From contig JAETXT010000004.1 in assembly GCA_019188255.1 (NCBI GenBank), forward strand, positions 248,001-312,000: a DNA stretch of 64,000 bases. Reading direction: 5' to 3'. A program made the translations under genes and the position numbers. Within the stretch, counting starts at the first letter, position 1. Each line of letters opens with the position of its first letter. The notes beneath the pieces are model-generated. The model saw only the letters and a list, made by a program, of their open reading frames with translations. It made no database searches and was not told where the DNA came from. Of this stretch, positions 22,842 to 32,630 are shown piece after piece. Origin of the DNA: Verticillium longisporum. Its lineage: Eukaryota; Ascomycota; Sordariomycetes; Glomerellales; Plectosphaerellaceae.

Positions 22842-24464
22842 ATGTCCACGTCCCCCTTACTCCCCAAGCACGCCGCCGCGCCGCCGCGCTACTCGCCCCA
22901 CGACAACGCCGTCTTCCCTACCTCGCTCATCGGCAAGCGCATCCTCCTCTGCACCGAGTCCTTCGGCCCCGTCAACGGTGTTAGCCGTACGACCCTCATG
23001 CTCGTCTCTCACCTCCGTGCCCACGGCGCGCGCGTCGCCGTCGTCGCGCCCCTGAACCACACGGAGGGAACCACTCTGACAGGACCCAGTGGTGATCAAA
23101 ACAAGAACGACGGCAAGAAGAACAGCCAGGATCCTCTCGTTGAGGTCCGCCTGCACGGCTACCCACTGCCCTTCAACCCCGAACTATCAGTCGTCTATCC
23201 CGTACGCGTGACGACGCTCTTCGCAAGAACTTTTGGCGCCGACGAGCCGCCAGACCTCATCTACCTCGCGTCGCCGGCCTCGCTGGGGTTCCAAGTCCTG
23301 CTGCAGATGCGGCAGCAGCCGTGGGAGAAGCGCGTGCCCGTCATCTGCAACTTCCAAACGGACCTTGCGGGCTACTGCGCCATCCTGTTCCCGCACCCGC
23401 TGAGCACCGTCGCCGTCTTCGCCTTTGCCATGGTGCAGTGCTACCTCTTCCGCCACGTGAGGGTGCGCACCATCTTCTTCCCGTCGCGCTTCGTGCGCCG
23501 CTACCTCGAGGCCCAGGGCGTCCAGCGGCATAAGATGGACGTCCTCCGCCGCGGCGTCGACACGGCCCTCTTCCGCCCGGGCCGCCGCAGCGACGCCCTA
23601 CGCCGCGCCATCGCGCCCGACGGCGAAATCATTCTGCTCTGCGTGTCGCGCGTTGCCGGCGAAAAGGGCTTTGATTTTCTCGCCAGGGCCGCCGCGGCGT
23701 TGCGGGCGCGCGGGCTTAAGTTTGTGCTGTACGTCGTCGGCGGTAACCGCAACCGCGAGGTCGAGCGCGAGGTGCACGCGCTCTTCCACAGCCCGCTGCG
23801 TGACGAGGGCCGCGTCGTCTTTGCCGGATTCAAGACGGGGGAGGACCTGGCGACGGCGTACGCGTCGGGCGACATCTTCCTGCACTGCTCCGTAACGGAG
23901 ACATTTGGGCTCGTCGTGCTCGAGTCGATGGCCAGCGGCGTGCCTGTTGTGGCGCGTGACGAGGGGGGACCAAGTGACATTATCGACGAGGGCCAGTGCG
24001 GTCACCTCGTGCCGGCGGAGGATCTGGACGGGTTTGTCGACCGCGTCATGGGGCTCGCCGAGGATAGAGGTGCGCGCGAGGAGATGGGCAGACGGGCGAG
24101 GGAGATGGCGTGTGAAGCGACGTGGGACAAGATTAACAACCAGGTGGCGTGGCGCATGGCCGACACGATCGAGGAGCGCGAGAAGGAGTTGGCACAACTG
24201 GTGCCGCCGGTGAGACGCGCGCCGCTGTATCGTCAGACTAGTCAGTTGGCACCCATCTACGGGTGGCTGTCGACAAGGGAGGCCGCCCGCGAGGTCGTCA
24301 CGTCTCGCATCGTCGATGCGAGGCTCGCCGGCGGATTCGGCGTTGTCATGACGTTTTGGGTCTTCACCGGGTTGTACCTGGCCCTGACCGAGGTTGGCCT
24401 GTGGGTGCGCGGCATGATGCCGCGAAGAGTCGGGAGGGCTTCTGCCGAGACGGACGGACGTTGA
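22842..24464 (+). CDS. GT4-family glycosyltransferase, SQD2/mannosyltransferase-like (540 residues)
   Basis: Single exon. The N-terminal GT-B half has the donor-fold start KRILLCTESFGPVNGVSRTTLML (about residues 32-54, GxxN/G-type loop), and the C-terminal half begins with ILLCVSRVAGEKGFDFL. The GT4 E-x7-E signature is E353 to E361 (ETFGLVVLE), followed by GVPVVARDEGGPSDII. A single hydrophobic segment near the C-terminus (about residues 494-519) suggests membrane attachment. The domain order matches fungal relatives of plant and bacterial SQD2 and of alpha-mannosyltransferases. Donor and acceptor cannot be told from sequence, so the SQD2 resemblance should not be read as sulfolipid synthesis. 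The ATG at 22842 is followed by a typical disordered start and fits family length. Confidence 0.85.
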   Translation: MSTSPLLPKHAAAPPRYSPHDNAVFPTSLIGKRILLCTESFGPVNGVSRTTLMLVSHLRAHGARVAVVAPLNHTEGTTLTGPSGDQNKNDGKKNSQDPLVEVRLHGYPLPFNPELSVVYPVRVTTLFARTFGADEPPDLIYLASPASLGFQVLLQMRQQPWEKRVPVICNFQTDLAGYCAILFPHPLSTVAVFAFAMVQCYLFRHVRVRTIFFPSRFVRRYLEAQGVQRHKMDVLRRGVDTALFRPGRRSDALRRAIAPDGEIILLCVSRVAGEKGFDFLARAAAALRARGLKFVLYVVGGNRNREVEREVHALFHSPLRDEGRVVFAGFKTGEDLATAYASGDIFLHCSVTETFGLVVLESMASGVPVVARDEGGPSDIIDEGQCGHLVPAEDLDGFVDRVMGLAEDRGAREEMGRRAREMACEATWDKINNQVAWRMADTIEEREKELAQLVPPVRRAPLYRQTSQLAPIYGWLSTREAAREVVTSRIVDARLAGGFGVVMTFWVFTGLYLALTEVGLWVRGMMPRRVGRASAETDGR

Positions 24465-27092
24465 CCAGTGGCTCGGGACGGGAGGTCGGGGCAAGGTTAC
24501 AATCTTGCTATATCAGGAACAAAGACTGACTCGGGGGCGGGCACTGGAGTGCGTCTTCTCGAAAGATTGATGATATCGTGGGGGGGGGTCAGTACATTAG
24601 CATGGTATAGCTATCTGGGGTGGGGGGAGAGAAATCCCCGGATTAGGATTCTTTGGTCGTTTTGCGCTGGTGTCTGGTGTTCAATTGCAGCGGACGACGA
24701 CTTGTTATGCTCTCTTTCTTTGTGTTCGATGGTTTCGAGATACCTCCATAGGCCATGTCTTTCGCCACAGACATGACTCAGGCACGAGATAAGAACGGCT
24801 GCAGCTGCGTACATGAATACGACGACCTTTTGATGATAGGAATGACGGGACGTGCGCGGCGTGCATGATTTCAGGGTTGTATCAAGGGAGCCAGCCGCCT
24901 GGTTTGGTCTTGCTGGTCCAAAAAATGGCTCCCCATCCGTGTGCCTGTGTTCCAGCCGGCGATGATTGAAAATTAGGCCTGCAGTGTCCCCGTCCGAAGG
25001 CATGAACAGGGTCCATCGTATCAGAAGTAGTTGCTGCTTTGGGTTGAGCAGTCTTCGCGTTGGTCGCAACGTGGGGATGCCGGGGCATATCGGGACTGGA
25101 GAGCGTGCTTCCTCGAGTCGTTGTGATATCCGTCTTGGATCATTCTCGCGCAACCAAACAGCGCAGGCCATAGGGATGCATTATTGGATACAAACGAAAT
25201 TGGACTGTCTGTACAGGTCTGACTCTTCCACCGCTTTGCGTTCGACTTTGGTCTTCTTATCTGGACAGCATCTAGGTCTGGTTGAGTAGGTAAGATTCCG
25301 ATGCATCTTTGGTAGTCCGAGTCGGGAACATGATTGTCTTGATATGATGAAGTTCCCTGGCACACAACGAATCCGCTCGTTGCGTTTCACTGGTCTGGGG
25401 ATCGCTGGTAATGATTTCGGATGCATCCCAGAAGCGGGGATCCCTGCGAACCGACTCCAACATTGACGGCCAGTCGTGATCATCCAGTCGTGGGAAAGGC
25501 TGATGGTCTTCACAGCATGCTAGCTCTGTGGCGTTCTGATGGCCAGGTCGTCGGCCAGCATGATGGCACCGATACGTGTCGGTCGAGTCAGCATCAAAGC
25601 GGCTGGGCGAGGTTGGTCAAGTGTGCTTTGATGTTGGCGGTAGATCAACATTGAGGGAAGGATGAACGAAGGAGCCAGCTGCATTTCAGGTACGTACCGA
25701 TGTGGCCAAGGAACATTGGAAGGAGCAAATGGCGGCAGGGGCGAGGGGCAGGGCGAGGGGCAGGGGCAAATGGCAGCGCAAGCGGCATGGACAAGCGGCA
25801 AGGGCAAACGGCAAGGCGGCGGGTGGCTTGATCCTGCCTGCCTCCAACCGAGTCGGCAAAGCCGAAGGAGAAAAAAACAAGAACAAGCATCACCAATTCG
25901 TCTCTGCATTGCATCTCCCTGTCTCTCGCTTCTAACTATGCCCATCAACTCATCAACGCCCATCGACTTGTCATCTCCCGCTGTCAAAGCCCTCGGCCCA
26001 AAGGCTCGGAAACGCAACATGGCTCCGCTTTCTCCAGACATCGACCCATCCTGCGCTGCAACTTGACCACCCGCCTGCCTCCCAGGCAAGCCAGGGACGC
26101 ATCCTTGGCATCCAGCAGAAACAAAAAAGACGAGACCCGCTCTTTGAGTAATACTGCTGTGTCTGCAGATCCCGCATATCATCGACAATTCGTTGTTTCT
26201 GACTCGCCGGTCCTCGGAGACGTCGACATGCCACCTCTCAGCGCCGCTCTGCGCTTGACCCGCCGGCACATGGCTGCCATGGGACCAGACCCTGTTTGTG
26301 CTTCCCCGCGAGTCACGACCATGGAAAATCATTCCTCAGCCAGTTACGAAGCATCCCCGGATTCGTTACTCCATCCTTATCTCGCGCCTCCGTAGCCTCT
26401 CATTGGCCTGGCATTTCAACGACTCTGCCGTCTGAGTCTTGCTTCTGCCCTGCGAGTCTTCTGTCCTAGGGGGTGACCCCTCGAACCCAAGGAACACGTC
26501 CAGAAACGCGACCAAAGTCAATTCCCTTCCAGAGAAAAGCCACGCCCGCCGCCCCCGACGGCTTTCCCCAGCGCCCGGCGGCGCACGCTGCCGATGAAGC
26601 TATGGCCTGCCTTGCTGTCACCAGTCTGACTGGCTTCCGCGGCCGCTGGCTACCCTCATTGGCGGCGCTGAAGCTGCCATCTACCGCAGGAACCCCCCCT
26701 CTCTAGCCTTATCTCTCTCTCTTTCTCTCTCTCGCGCACCCAGGCCCGACATGGCAGATATCGATCCCGTCCCCAGTCTCCGAGCTGATACGACCCACTT
26801 GTCTTATTCCGGCTCTGCGGCCAAGAAGCGAGGCCGGTGGTGGAGGGGGAGGGGGGCCTAGACGATGCAGAGAGCCGGATATATTTCCATGAGGGAGAAG
26901 AAGACGACTTAAAAGCTTGCCAGAGGCCCCGTTGAATCAAAAGACGTTCGTAGTTACTCGTGCTCAGGCTAGTGCTCTCAACGACGACTTCTCACAATCT
27001 ACGCCCCCCGTCTTGGATCGGGCTTTTTTCTCGGTCAGCCGCTCAGCAACTCACCCACCCACTCAGTCGTCGCATATCGCCCACCTTCCACC
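24465..27092. other. Gene-free stretch with simple-sequence tracts
   Basis: 2.6 kb. Holds a G-rich imperfect tandem repeat at about 25737-25790 (units like GGGGCAGGGCGA) and a CT microsatellite at 26711-26733. The 270-codon minus frame at 25520-26332 crosses the G-rich repeat and has no family features. The last 300 bases are the CT-rich promoter and leader of the symporter gene. Confidence 0.5.
25737..25790 (+). repeat. G-rich imperfect tandem repeat
   Basis: Short repeated units alternating GGGGC, AGGGC and GAGGGGC on the plus strand, followed by degenerate GGCAA/GGCAGC units to about 25830. The spacing of G runs could allow a G-quadruplex, but this is only inferred from pattern. Confidence 0.5.
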
Positions 27093-28722
27093 ATGGTTGA
27101 CTGGAAGGCATGGTGGTCGCCCGCCCCCTCGCTCGACATTCCGGGCCTCGAGACGGTCGACCTCGCCGACAAGGCCATGGAGCGCCGCATCGTCCGCAAG
27201 CAGGATCTTCACATCCTGCCCTGGGTCTGCGTCTCCTACCTTCTGAGTATGTTGCCTGTGTCTCCAGAACGGCCCTTTTGCTCCTCCACTAACATCTCAG
27301 ACTACCTTGACCGAGTGAACCTCGGAAACGCTCGCACATTGAACAATGACACGCCCGAAGACAACATTGTTACGCAGCTCAACCTCACCGGCCAGCGCTA
27401 CAATGTCGCTGTCGCCCTCTTCTTCGTGCCTTACGTCCTCATGGAGTTCCCCTCCAACATCCTCCTCAAGTACTTTTCGCCCTCGCGCTGGATCTCCCGC
27501 ATCATGGTCTCGTGGGGCATCATCACCATCTGCACCGCTGCCGTCTCCACCTACGGCGGCCTCATCACCGTCCGCATCTTCCTGGGTCTCGCCGAGGCTG
27601 GTTTCTTCCCCGGTATCATGATGTACCTCTGCTTCTGGTACAAGCCCGACGAGCGCGCCACGCGCATGGCCATTTTCGCGTCCTCCGTCGCCGTCGCCGG
27701 TGCCTTTGGCGGCCTCCTCGCCACGGCCATCTCCTTCCTCAACAACAAGGGCGGTCTCAACGGCTGGCAGTGGCTCTTCATCCTCGAGGGCATCCCCTCG
27801 GTCATTGTCGGCGTCCTCATCTGGTTCTACCTCCCCGACTACCCCCAGACCGCCGCCTGGCTCACCCCCGAGGAGCGCGCCTTCGCCGTCAAGCGCCTCG
27901 GCCCCTACGCCCCATCCATGACCGACAAGCACTGGGACAGCACTGTCGCCAAGGAGACCCTCTCGAACCCCATGTTCTGGCTCTTTGCCTGCCAGTACTT
28001 CCTCATGGCCAACTCTCTCAACGCCTTTGGCTACTTCGCGCCCACCATTGTTGCCTCGCTCGGCTTCTCGGGCCACAACGCCCAGCTGCTCACCGTCCCG
28101 CCCAACGTCGTCGCCATGATTGTCATCATCAGCAACTGTCTGCACTCGGATCGGACAAAGGAGCGCTCGCGCCACGTCATTGGCGCTCTCGTCTTCGTCG
28201 GCACCGGCTACCTCTTGCTCGCTGTCGTCCGTCACTGGGGTGTGCGCTACTTTGCCGTCTGTATCATTGCTTGCACCAACGCCGCTGTCCTGCCTTTTGT
28301 CGCTGTAAGTTTTTGCCCCTGTCGTGCTCGCTTCGCTTCGACATGCTGTCCTCGGTCGATCCACTAACAAGACTCAGCACCGCACGGCCACTGTCTCCGG
28401 CTCCACAGCCACGGCCCTCGCCACGGGCGGCATGATCGCCATCTCCAACTGTGGCGGCATCTCGGCCCCCTTCCTGTTCCCCAAGGTCGACGGCCCCATG
28501 TACTCCATGGGCAACTGGACCATCTTCGCCTTCCTCATTGTCGCCGCCTGCATGACCTGCTTCACCTGGTACATGTACGGTAGCCACGCCGGTTACCGCA
28601 CAGGTGCGCGTGATGAGAATGGCAACCTCGAGGTTCTCGACGCCACCTCGGGCGACCCTGATGAGGTCATGAACAAGGCCATGGGTCTCGAGAAGAAGAA
28701 GGACCTGCAGCAGGATGTGTAA
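27093..28722 (+). CDS. MFS anion:cation symporter, Dal5/TNA1-like (500 residues)
   Basis: Three exons, 27093-27246, 27301-28304 and 28378-28722, with introns of 54 and 73 nt, giving 501 codons in phase. The order of motifs is that of the ACS family: ERRIVRKQDLHILPWVCVSYLL, then YLDRVNLGNAR (helix 1 and loop), FVPYVLMEFPSN (helix 3), FLGLAEAGFFPGIMMYL, then GWQWLFILEGIPSVI and YLPDYPQTAAWLTPEER in the central loop. Twelve helices are expected. Relatives in yeasts and moulds import nicotinate, allantoate, pantothenate or other carboxylates at the plasma membrane, and the substrate here is not readable. The gene is intact, with strongly GC-biased third positions that suggest good expression. Confidence 0.92.
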
Positions 28723-29151
28723 CTTGAACGACGGCATGACTTGTTTTTAGCGTAGCGATCAAAAGTCTTTAGCGGAGGGGCTTCGTGCCTCGGAATGTAT
28801 CATGATTGACAGTGCTGCCTTGGTCTGCTTGCTATTATGTGCTGTAAAGGTATCGCCTGAAGTGCGTATCGTGGCACTACGTCAGGTTACAAATGCCTTG
28901 CTATTGGAACAAGGGGCGTACAAGCCCTTCAGTGCGCCGCAGATGTTGGTATCGGGGGCCCATGGCTTGGAGATTTGGTTGATTGTCCGATGTCTGCATG
29001 CTTGGCCGATCTAGGTGCCGTCGAGGCTTGGGAGGTTGGCATTGCCGTACGTCTTCCCCCCGCGCGTCGCCATGATGCAGGCTTATCATCTGGCTCCGCA
29101 TCGATCAGGACCTAATAGCGTGTTTTGCACGAACCGTAGCGTCTAGGCATT
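28723..29151. other. Intergenic region downstream of the symporter
   Basis: About 430 bp with the symporter 3' UTR. Short frames only; nothing else seen. Confidence 0.5.
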
Positions 29152-29901
29152 GCCTTCTACGACAAGACGGGCTGTGTTGGCGAGGCCATGTCGACGGACT
29201 GCCAGGACTCGAGACTTCTATACAGTGGGCCGGAACCCACTCTATTTGACGTGTTTGGGGGTCCAGGCAGCATCTACCTCGGACATCTTGTCCGGATCTC
29301 ATGCTGGGATGGCAAGTCATTGGCTTTACGTACGTACGACTCAGACGACGTGCCAGTCGCGAAGCGAAGGTTTGGGCGTTGCTGACAATTGACCTATGAT
29401 ATGCGAAAGGTCCTCATAGACATGGACAGGTCCCGTGGCCAACAGATCGAGACAGTGGCTCGTTGGATGATGGCCCGTTCATATCCAGAGAACGATGGCG
29501 ATAGAAAGTCTGCAGCGGCGAGGTTCAACCTTTCGAAGTGACGACCAAACGACCAATCGAGCAAGACGTCGTATACTACCACTTACGGGGAAGACGAAAT
29601 GGCAAGGGTCGGATCTAGTCGAGTGCCATACAAGGTCTTGCCAGGTACGACACTTGCCGGCTTTTATAAGCCCGTGTTTTTCCCAGACGCTATCGGTTCA
29701 AATGTCATGGGTGCAGGCAGTCCAATTTGTTTGATAAACCCCCAAGGAAATGCCGAATTGCGCTTCAACAGATTGACTGCGCAAGGTTTACTCATCAGAA
29801 ACGCTGTCAGCGAGGCACTTCACGATATGGGTTGCCACGATGGTGTGTACTCCGCGGAGAGTGAGGGGCAGAAATTAGATGATAACCTTGAGCTTCAGTG
29901 A
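29152..29901 (+). pseudogene. Unrecognised coding-like frame with two in-frame TGA codons
   Basis: One frame runs about 250 codons from just after a TAG at 29149 to a TGA at 29899, interrupted only by TGA at 29383-29385 and at 29539-29541. The three open blocks (77, 51 and 119 codons) are protein-like and share the same frame, for example LFDVFGGPGSIYLGHLV, then QIETVARWMMARSYPEN, then LAGFYKPVFFPDAIGSNV. Chance alone would give about twelve stops in this length at this base composition. It may be a decayed gene in which CGA codons became TGA, or a live gene with unrecognised introns that remove the stops. I do not recognise the family. Confidence 0.35.
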
Positions 29902-30221
29902 AAGTTATGGTCAGCAAAGAAACATTTCTGTTCATTTCCATCCACGTGACTTACCAATATTGACATTTGGCAGCCGTTTCGAAAATTCAGGAGGTCGTTG
30001 TTTCGTGTCTGACCCCTACTTCGTCTGAGGTCTGAGACGCGACATCCCGCCAAGTGGAGCCGATGCGACATCAACCAGGAGGTCTGAGATGCGAGCTCCC
30101 CCAGCTCTCGCTGAAGCTGCGAAGCTCTGTCTTACCTCAACCAGACAAGACTTCCCACAGACCCAAGTTTCCGGTCCGACCAAGTACAGACGAACCACAG
30201 ATCCTGCAACCGGAGCCGACC
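29902..30221. other. Intergenic region before the UstYa-like gene
   Basis: 320 bp, presumed promoter and leader. A frame in phase with the UstYa start is open back to 30054, so an earlier start cannot be excluded. Nothing else seen. Confidence 0.5.
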
Positions 30222-31271
30222 ATGGACTCTCAACCGCTGACCTACCAGGACCTCTCGCCCAGAGACGAGCACGACGAGTCATCGTCCGCGACTGAAGTCG
30301 AGTCGGTGTTGCTGAATGAGAAGGACCGCGAATGGCAGGATGTGCTCCTAGACCCGCCTGCCAGCCCACTATCAGCATCATCTCTGTCGGCACGGTGGCG
30401 GAGACACCGCTGGATCATCAGTACCGGGTTGATCTTGTTTAATGTCGTCTTGTCCATGGTGTTACTGTGGAAAGTCGCGGACGTACCGTCAACATCATTA
30501 CGACAGATCGGCGGGGACCTCATTGCTGACCGTCCACCAAATTGTTCGCTGCTTCATATCCTCATTACTGCTTCGCATGACTGACACTAACCTGAACAGT
30601 CGCAACGAAGGTGATCAAGTGGGAGTCCGATCCCTCATTTGTTCCCAATAACACCGCAGAGTTCTTTGAACAGCAAACAGTCGACAAGTGGCAGTCCCTC
30701 CTGCCAGGTACGTGGAGATTCATCAAGTGTTCGCTGCCCGGCGAGATTGCTCATGATCAAACAGTGAACGCACATCGCGGCGATGGCGAGACATTCTCGA
30801 CAACGTCCATGACGCATCAGCTCCACTGTCTGGTCAGTTCACGGCGTCACGCACTAGCCGACACGCAACACTGACACATCGTGTAGTTTATGATGGGTCG
30901 CGTCTACGCCGGCGTGACGGAAAGCAGGACCGCGGAGCTGCCGGCAGACTATCATGCTCACTTTCTACACTGCATAGACTACATACGACAGGGCATCATG
31001 TGTTCCGGGGATGTCGCTTTGGAGCCGCACACCCCAGAAGACGCCGATGATTTGGGGGCAAAGGACGGGGGGTGGAATGGACTTCATGGTGAGTGACCCG
31101 CGTGCCGAAGATGAATCTGACTGCTGACGATTTCAAGTCTGCAAGGACTATGGACAGGTTTTGGAGTACCTGGATGGTAAGCACTGCACGGCTCGCTGGA
31201 CTCAACGACACTAACATGGCACAGAGCAAATACAAGAAGGTGGACGAACGGTGCTGCCCATTGATGATTGA
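30222..31271 (+). CDS. UstYa-like protein (DUF3328), 257 residues, six exons
   Basis: Exons 30222-30531, 30600-30707, 30765-30832, 30887-31088, 31138-31176 and 31225-31271; every junction keeps phase and the total is 258 codons including stop. The first donor (GTCCAC) is non-optimal but is the only one that fits the phase. A cytosolic acidic N-terminus precedes one membrane helix (about residues 64-83). The lumenal domain carries both diagnostic HXXHC motifs, HQLHC at 157-161 and HFLHC at 187-191, plus KWESDPSFVP and the C-terminal VCKDYGQVLEYLD. UstYa-family proteins catalyse oxidative cyclisation, chlorination or other oxidative steps in fungal RiPP (ustiloxin, asperipin, phomopsin), cyclochlorotine and other pathways. 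No peptide precursor with repeated dibasic units or other biosynthetic enzyme lies next to it here, so its pathway is unknown. Confidence 0.9.
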
Positions 31272-31395
31272 CGACATAGATAGAGGTAGCAAGCTCATGG
31301 ACAGAATTAAGAGCAAAGCCAATTCTGACCATCGTTTCTGTAGCTATATACACGGAACCCCAGTCTTACCGGTTTGTGATCTGCAGCACGCCAGT

Positions 31396-32387
31396 TCATG
31401 TTGTCCAAGCCTCCTCGACTTCCACAGGAACATCCACATGTCGGATGAATCCCTTTCCCCTAGGTCCATAACCGTTCTCATCATCCCTCAACCTCGGGAT
31501 TTCTCCCACCAGTAGATCCAGAAATCGTCGCATGTCCCACAATCCCGCCTTCCGCACACCCGTCGGACCAGCCTCATCAAACTCAAAATGCGCAGCACCA
31601 TCATCAACACTGTTGGACGGCTCGAATGATGCATGGCTGAGCGTGACAACCGGCACAAAAGTCGGCCATGCGACAACAACAGGCCCCTCCTTCCCGATCC
31701 CCTCGTACACCTTTTCAAAACATGCCGCAGTACGCCTGCTCATCGTAGCATCCTGCACCACGACAATGGACCGCGGAGACGTGAATCCCCTTGCACCAAG
31801 AAGTGCTTTGGTCTCGAGCGCATTTGCGCCGCAGTTGGTTGACTTGTCCTCGATTATGATTGTCGGTGCAAAGGCCTCCTGCGGCACGGCCAAGTCACCA
31901 TCGTCAGGCGTCTTCGTCAACAGTCCGAACCAGCGCTCGGCAATCATCTGGAGGACGCGCGCTTCGGGTGGCCGGCTGTCAAGTTCGTCGGCCAAAACGT
32001 GATAGCGAAGATGTCGGCGTACAGCAGCGTACATGAGAGACGTCGAGTGGCCAATGCCGCCGCATATGACAAGGATGAGATTTCTGTTGTCCGGGATTTC
32101 TAGGTTAGCGTCCGTAGACTCTCCGTCTGCGACCCTCGCTTGCTCGACCTACCGTTGCTTCAGAACCGGATCGGCTCCCGAAAGGGCCGAGAAGACATCT
32201 TCACCTAGGGACAGGATGGCTGAGCCGCACAGGACGATGACGTCGAAATGGTGGTTGGTCTGCGCAGACGTAATGGGGCTTGGGGGAGGGAGTCGAAGAA
32301 ACGATTGACAGCGGCTGCGTCGCGAAGCTGCTCGAGAGGGAGGAACGAGGAGAGAGTATTGATGGCGCGGAGGGTCGGCAGACTCAT
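31396..32387 (-). pseudogene. DUF218/YdcF-like protein with an apparent one-base frameshift
   Basis: Minus strand. Exon 1 is 32387-32153 and exon 2 is 32083-31396, with a GTAGGT donor and ACAG acceptor. The N-terminus (INTLSSFLPLEQLRDAAAVNRFFD) is in one frame, while the conserved DUF218 core (HHFDVIVLCGSAILSLGEDVF) is in the next. The switch sits at a run of five G on the plus strand (32282-32286). The exon sum is 923 nt and becomes 924 (308 codons) with one more base there. Exon 2 has the fold's [13 protein letters not shown] and [21 protein letters not shown] motifs. DUF218 proteins form a Rossmann-like fold that may bind nucleotides; bacterial members act near the envelope, while the role of fungal ones is unknown. 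This could be a true frameshift or a homopolymer base-calling error. The gene shares a 243-bp promoter with the M20 peptidase. Confidence 0.75.
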
Positions 32388-32630
32388 TTCGAAGTCTATA
32401 GAAATACTCCAGTACACGTCTGAGCACCGAGAGTTCAATACACCAGTATGGGTGATAGGGGTTGACAGTAGAGATTCGTTGATGGGTCTGGATCGAGAAC
32501 CAGCTCCGGTCTATCGCCGATTAAAGTGTTCAGTGCCAATTCAGCGCCTGTAAATCTGAAAGTCGGCTCGGGCCGAACATGTGCTGCGACTCTAATAATT
32601 ACCCCTCACCCACACCTTCAAATCATCCTC
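32388..32630. promoter_or_regulatory. Shared promoter between YdcF-like and M20 peptidase genes
   Basis: A short divergent interval of 243 bp with a start codon on each side, so both genes must draw on it. Co-regulation is inferred only. Confidence 0.5.

Noticed and set aside
23598..24494. Minus-strand frame of 298 codons
   Set aside because: Antisense shadow of the GT4 glycosyltransferase; no family features.
25520..26332. Minus-strand frame of 270 codons
   Set aside because: Crosses a G-rich simple repeat, has no motif, and its Cys/Pro-rich part is only the translation of that repeat.
27297..28370. Long minus-strand frame of 357 codons
   Set aside because: It lies exactly opposite the symporter gene and its Glu/Asp/Gly-rich composition is the expected antisense of GC3-biased coding sequence.
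29188..29901. TGA codons read as selenocysteine or programmed readthrough
   Set aside because: Filamentous ascomycetes lack the selenocysteine system as far as I know, and neither stop is followed by CTA, the usual fungal readthrough context. Decay or introns are simpler.
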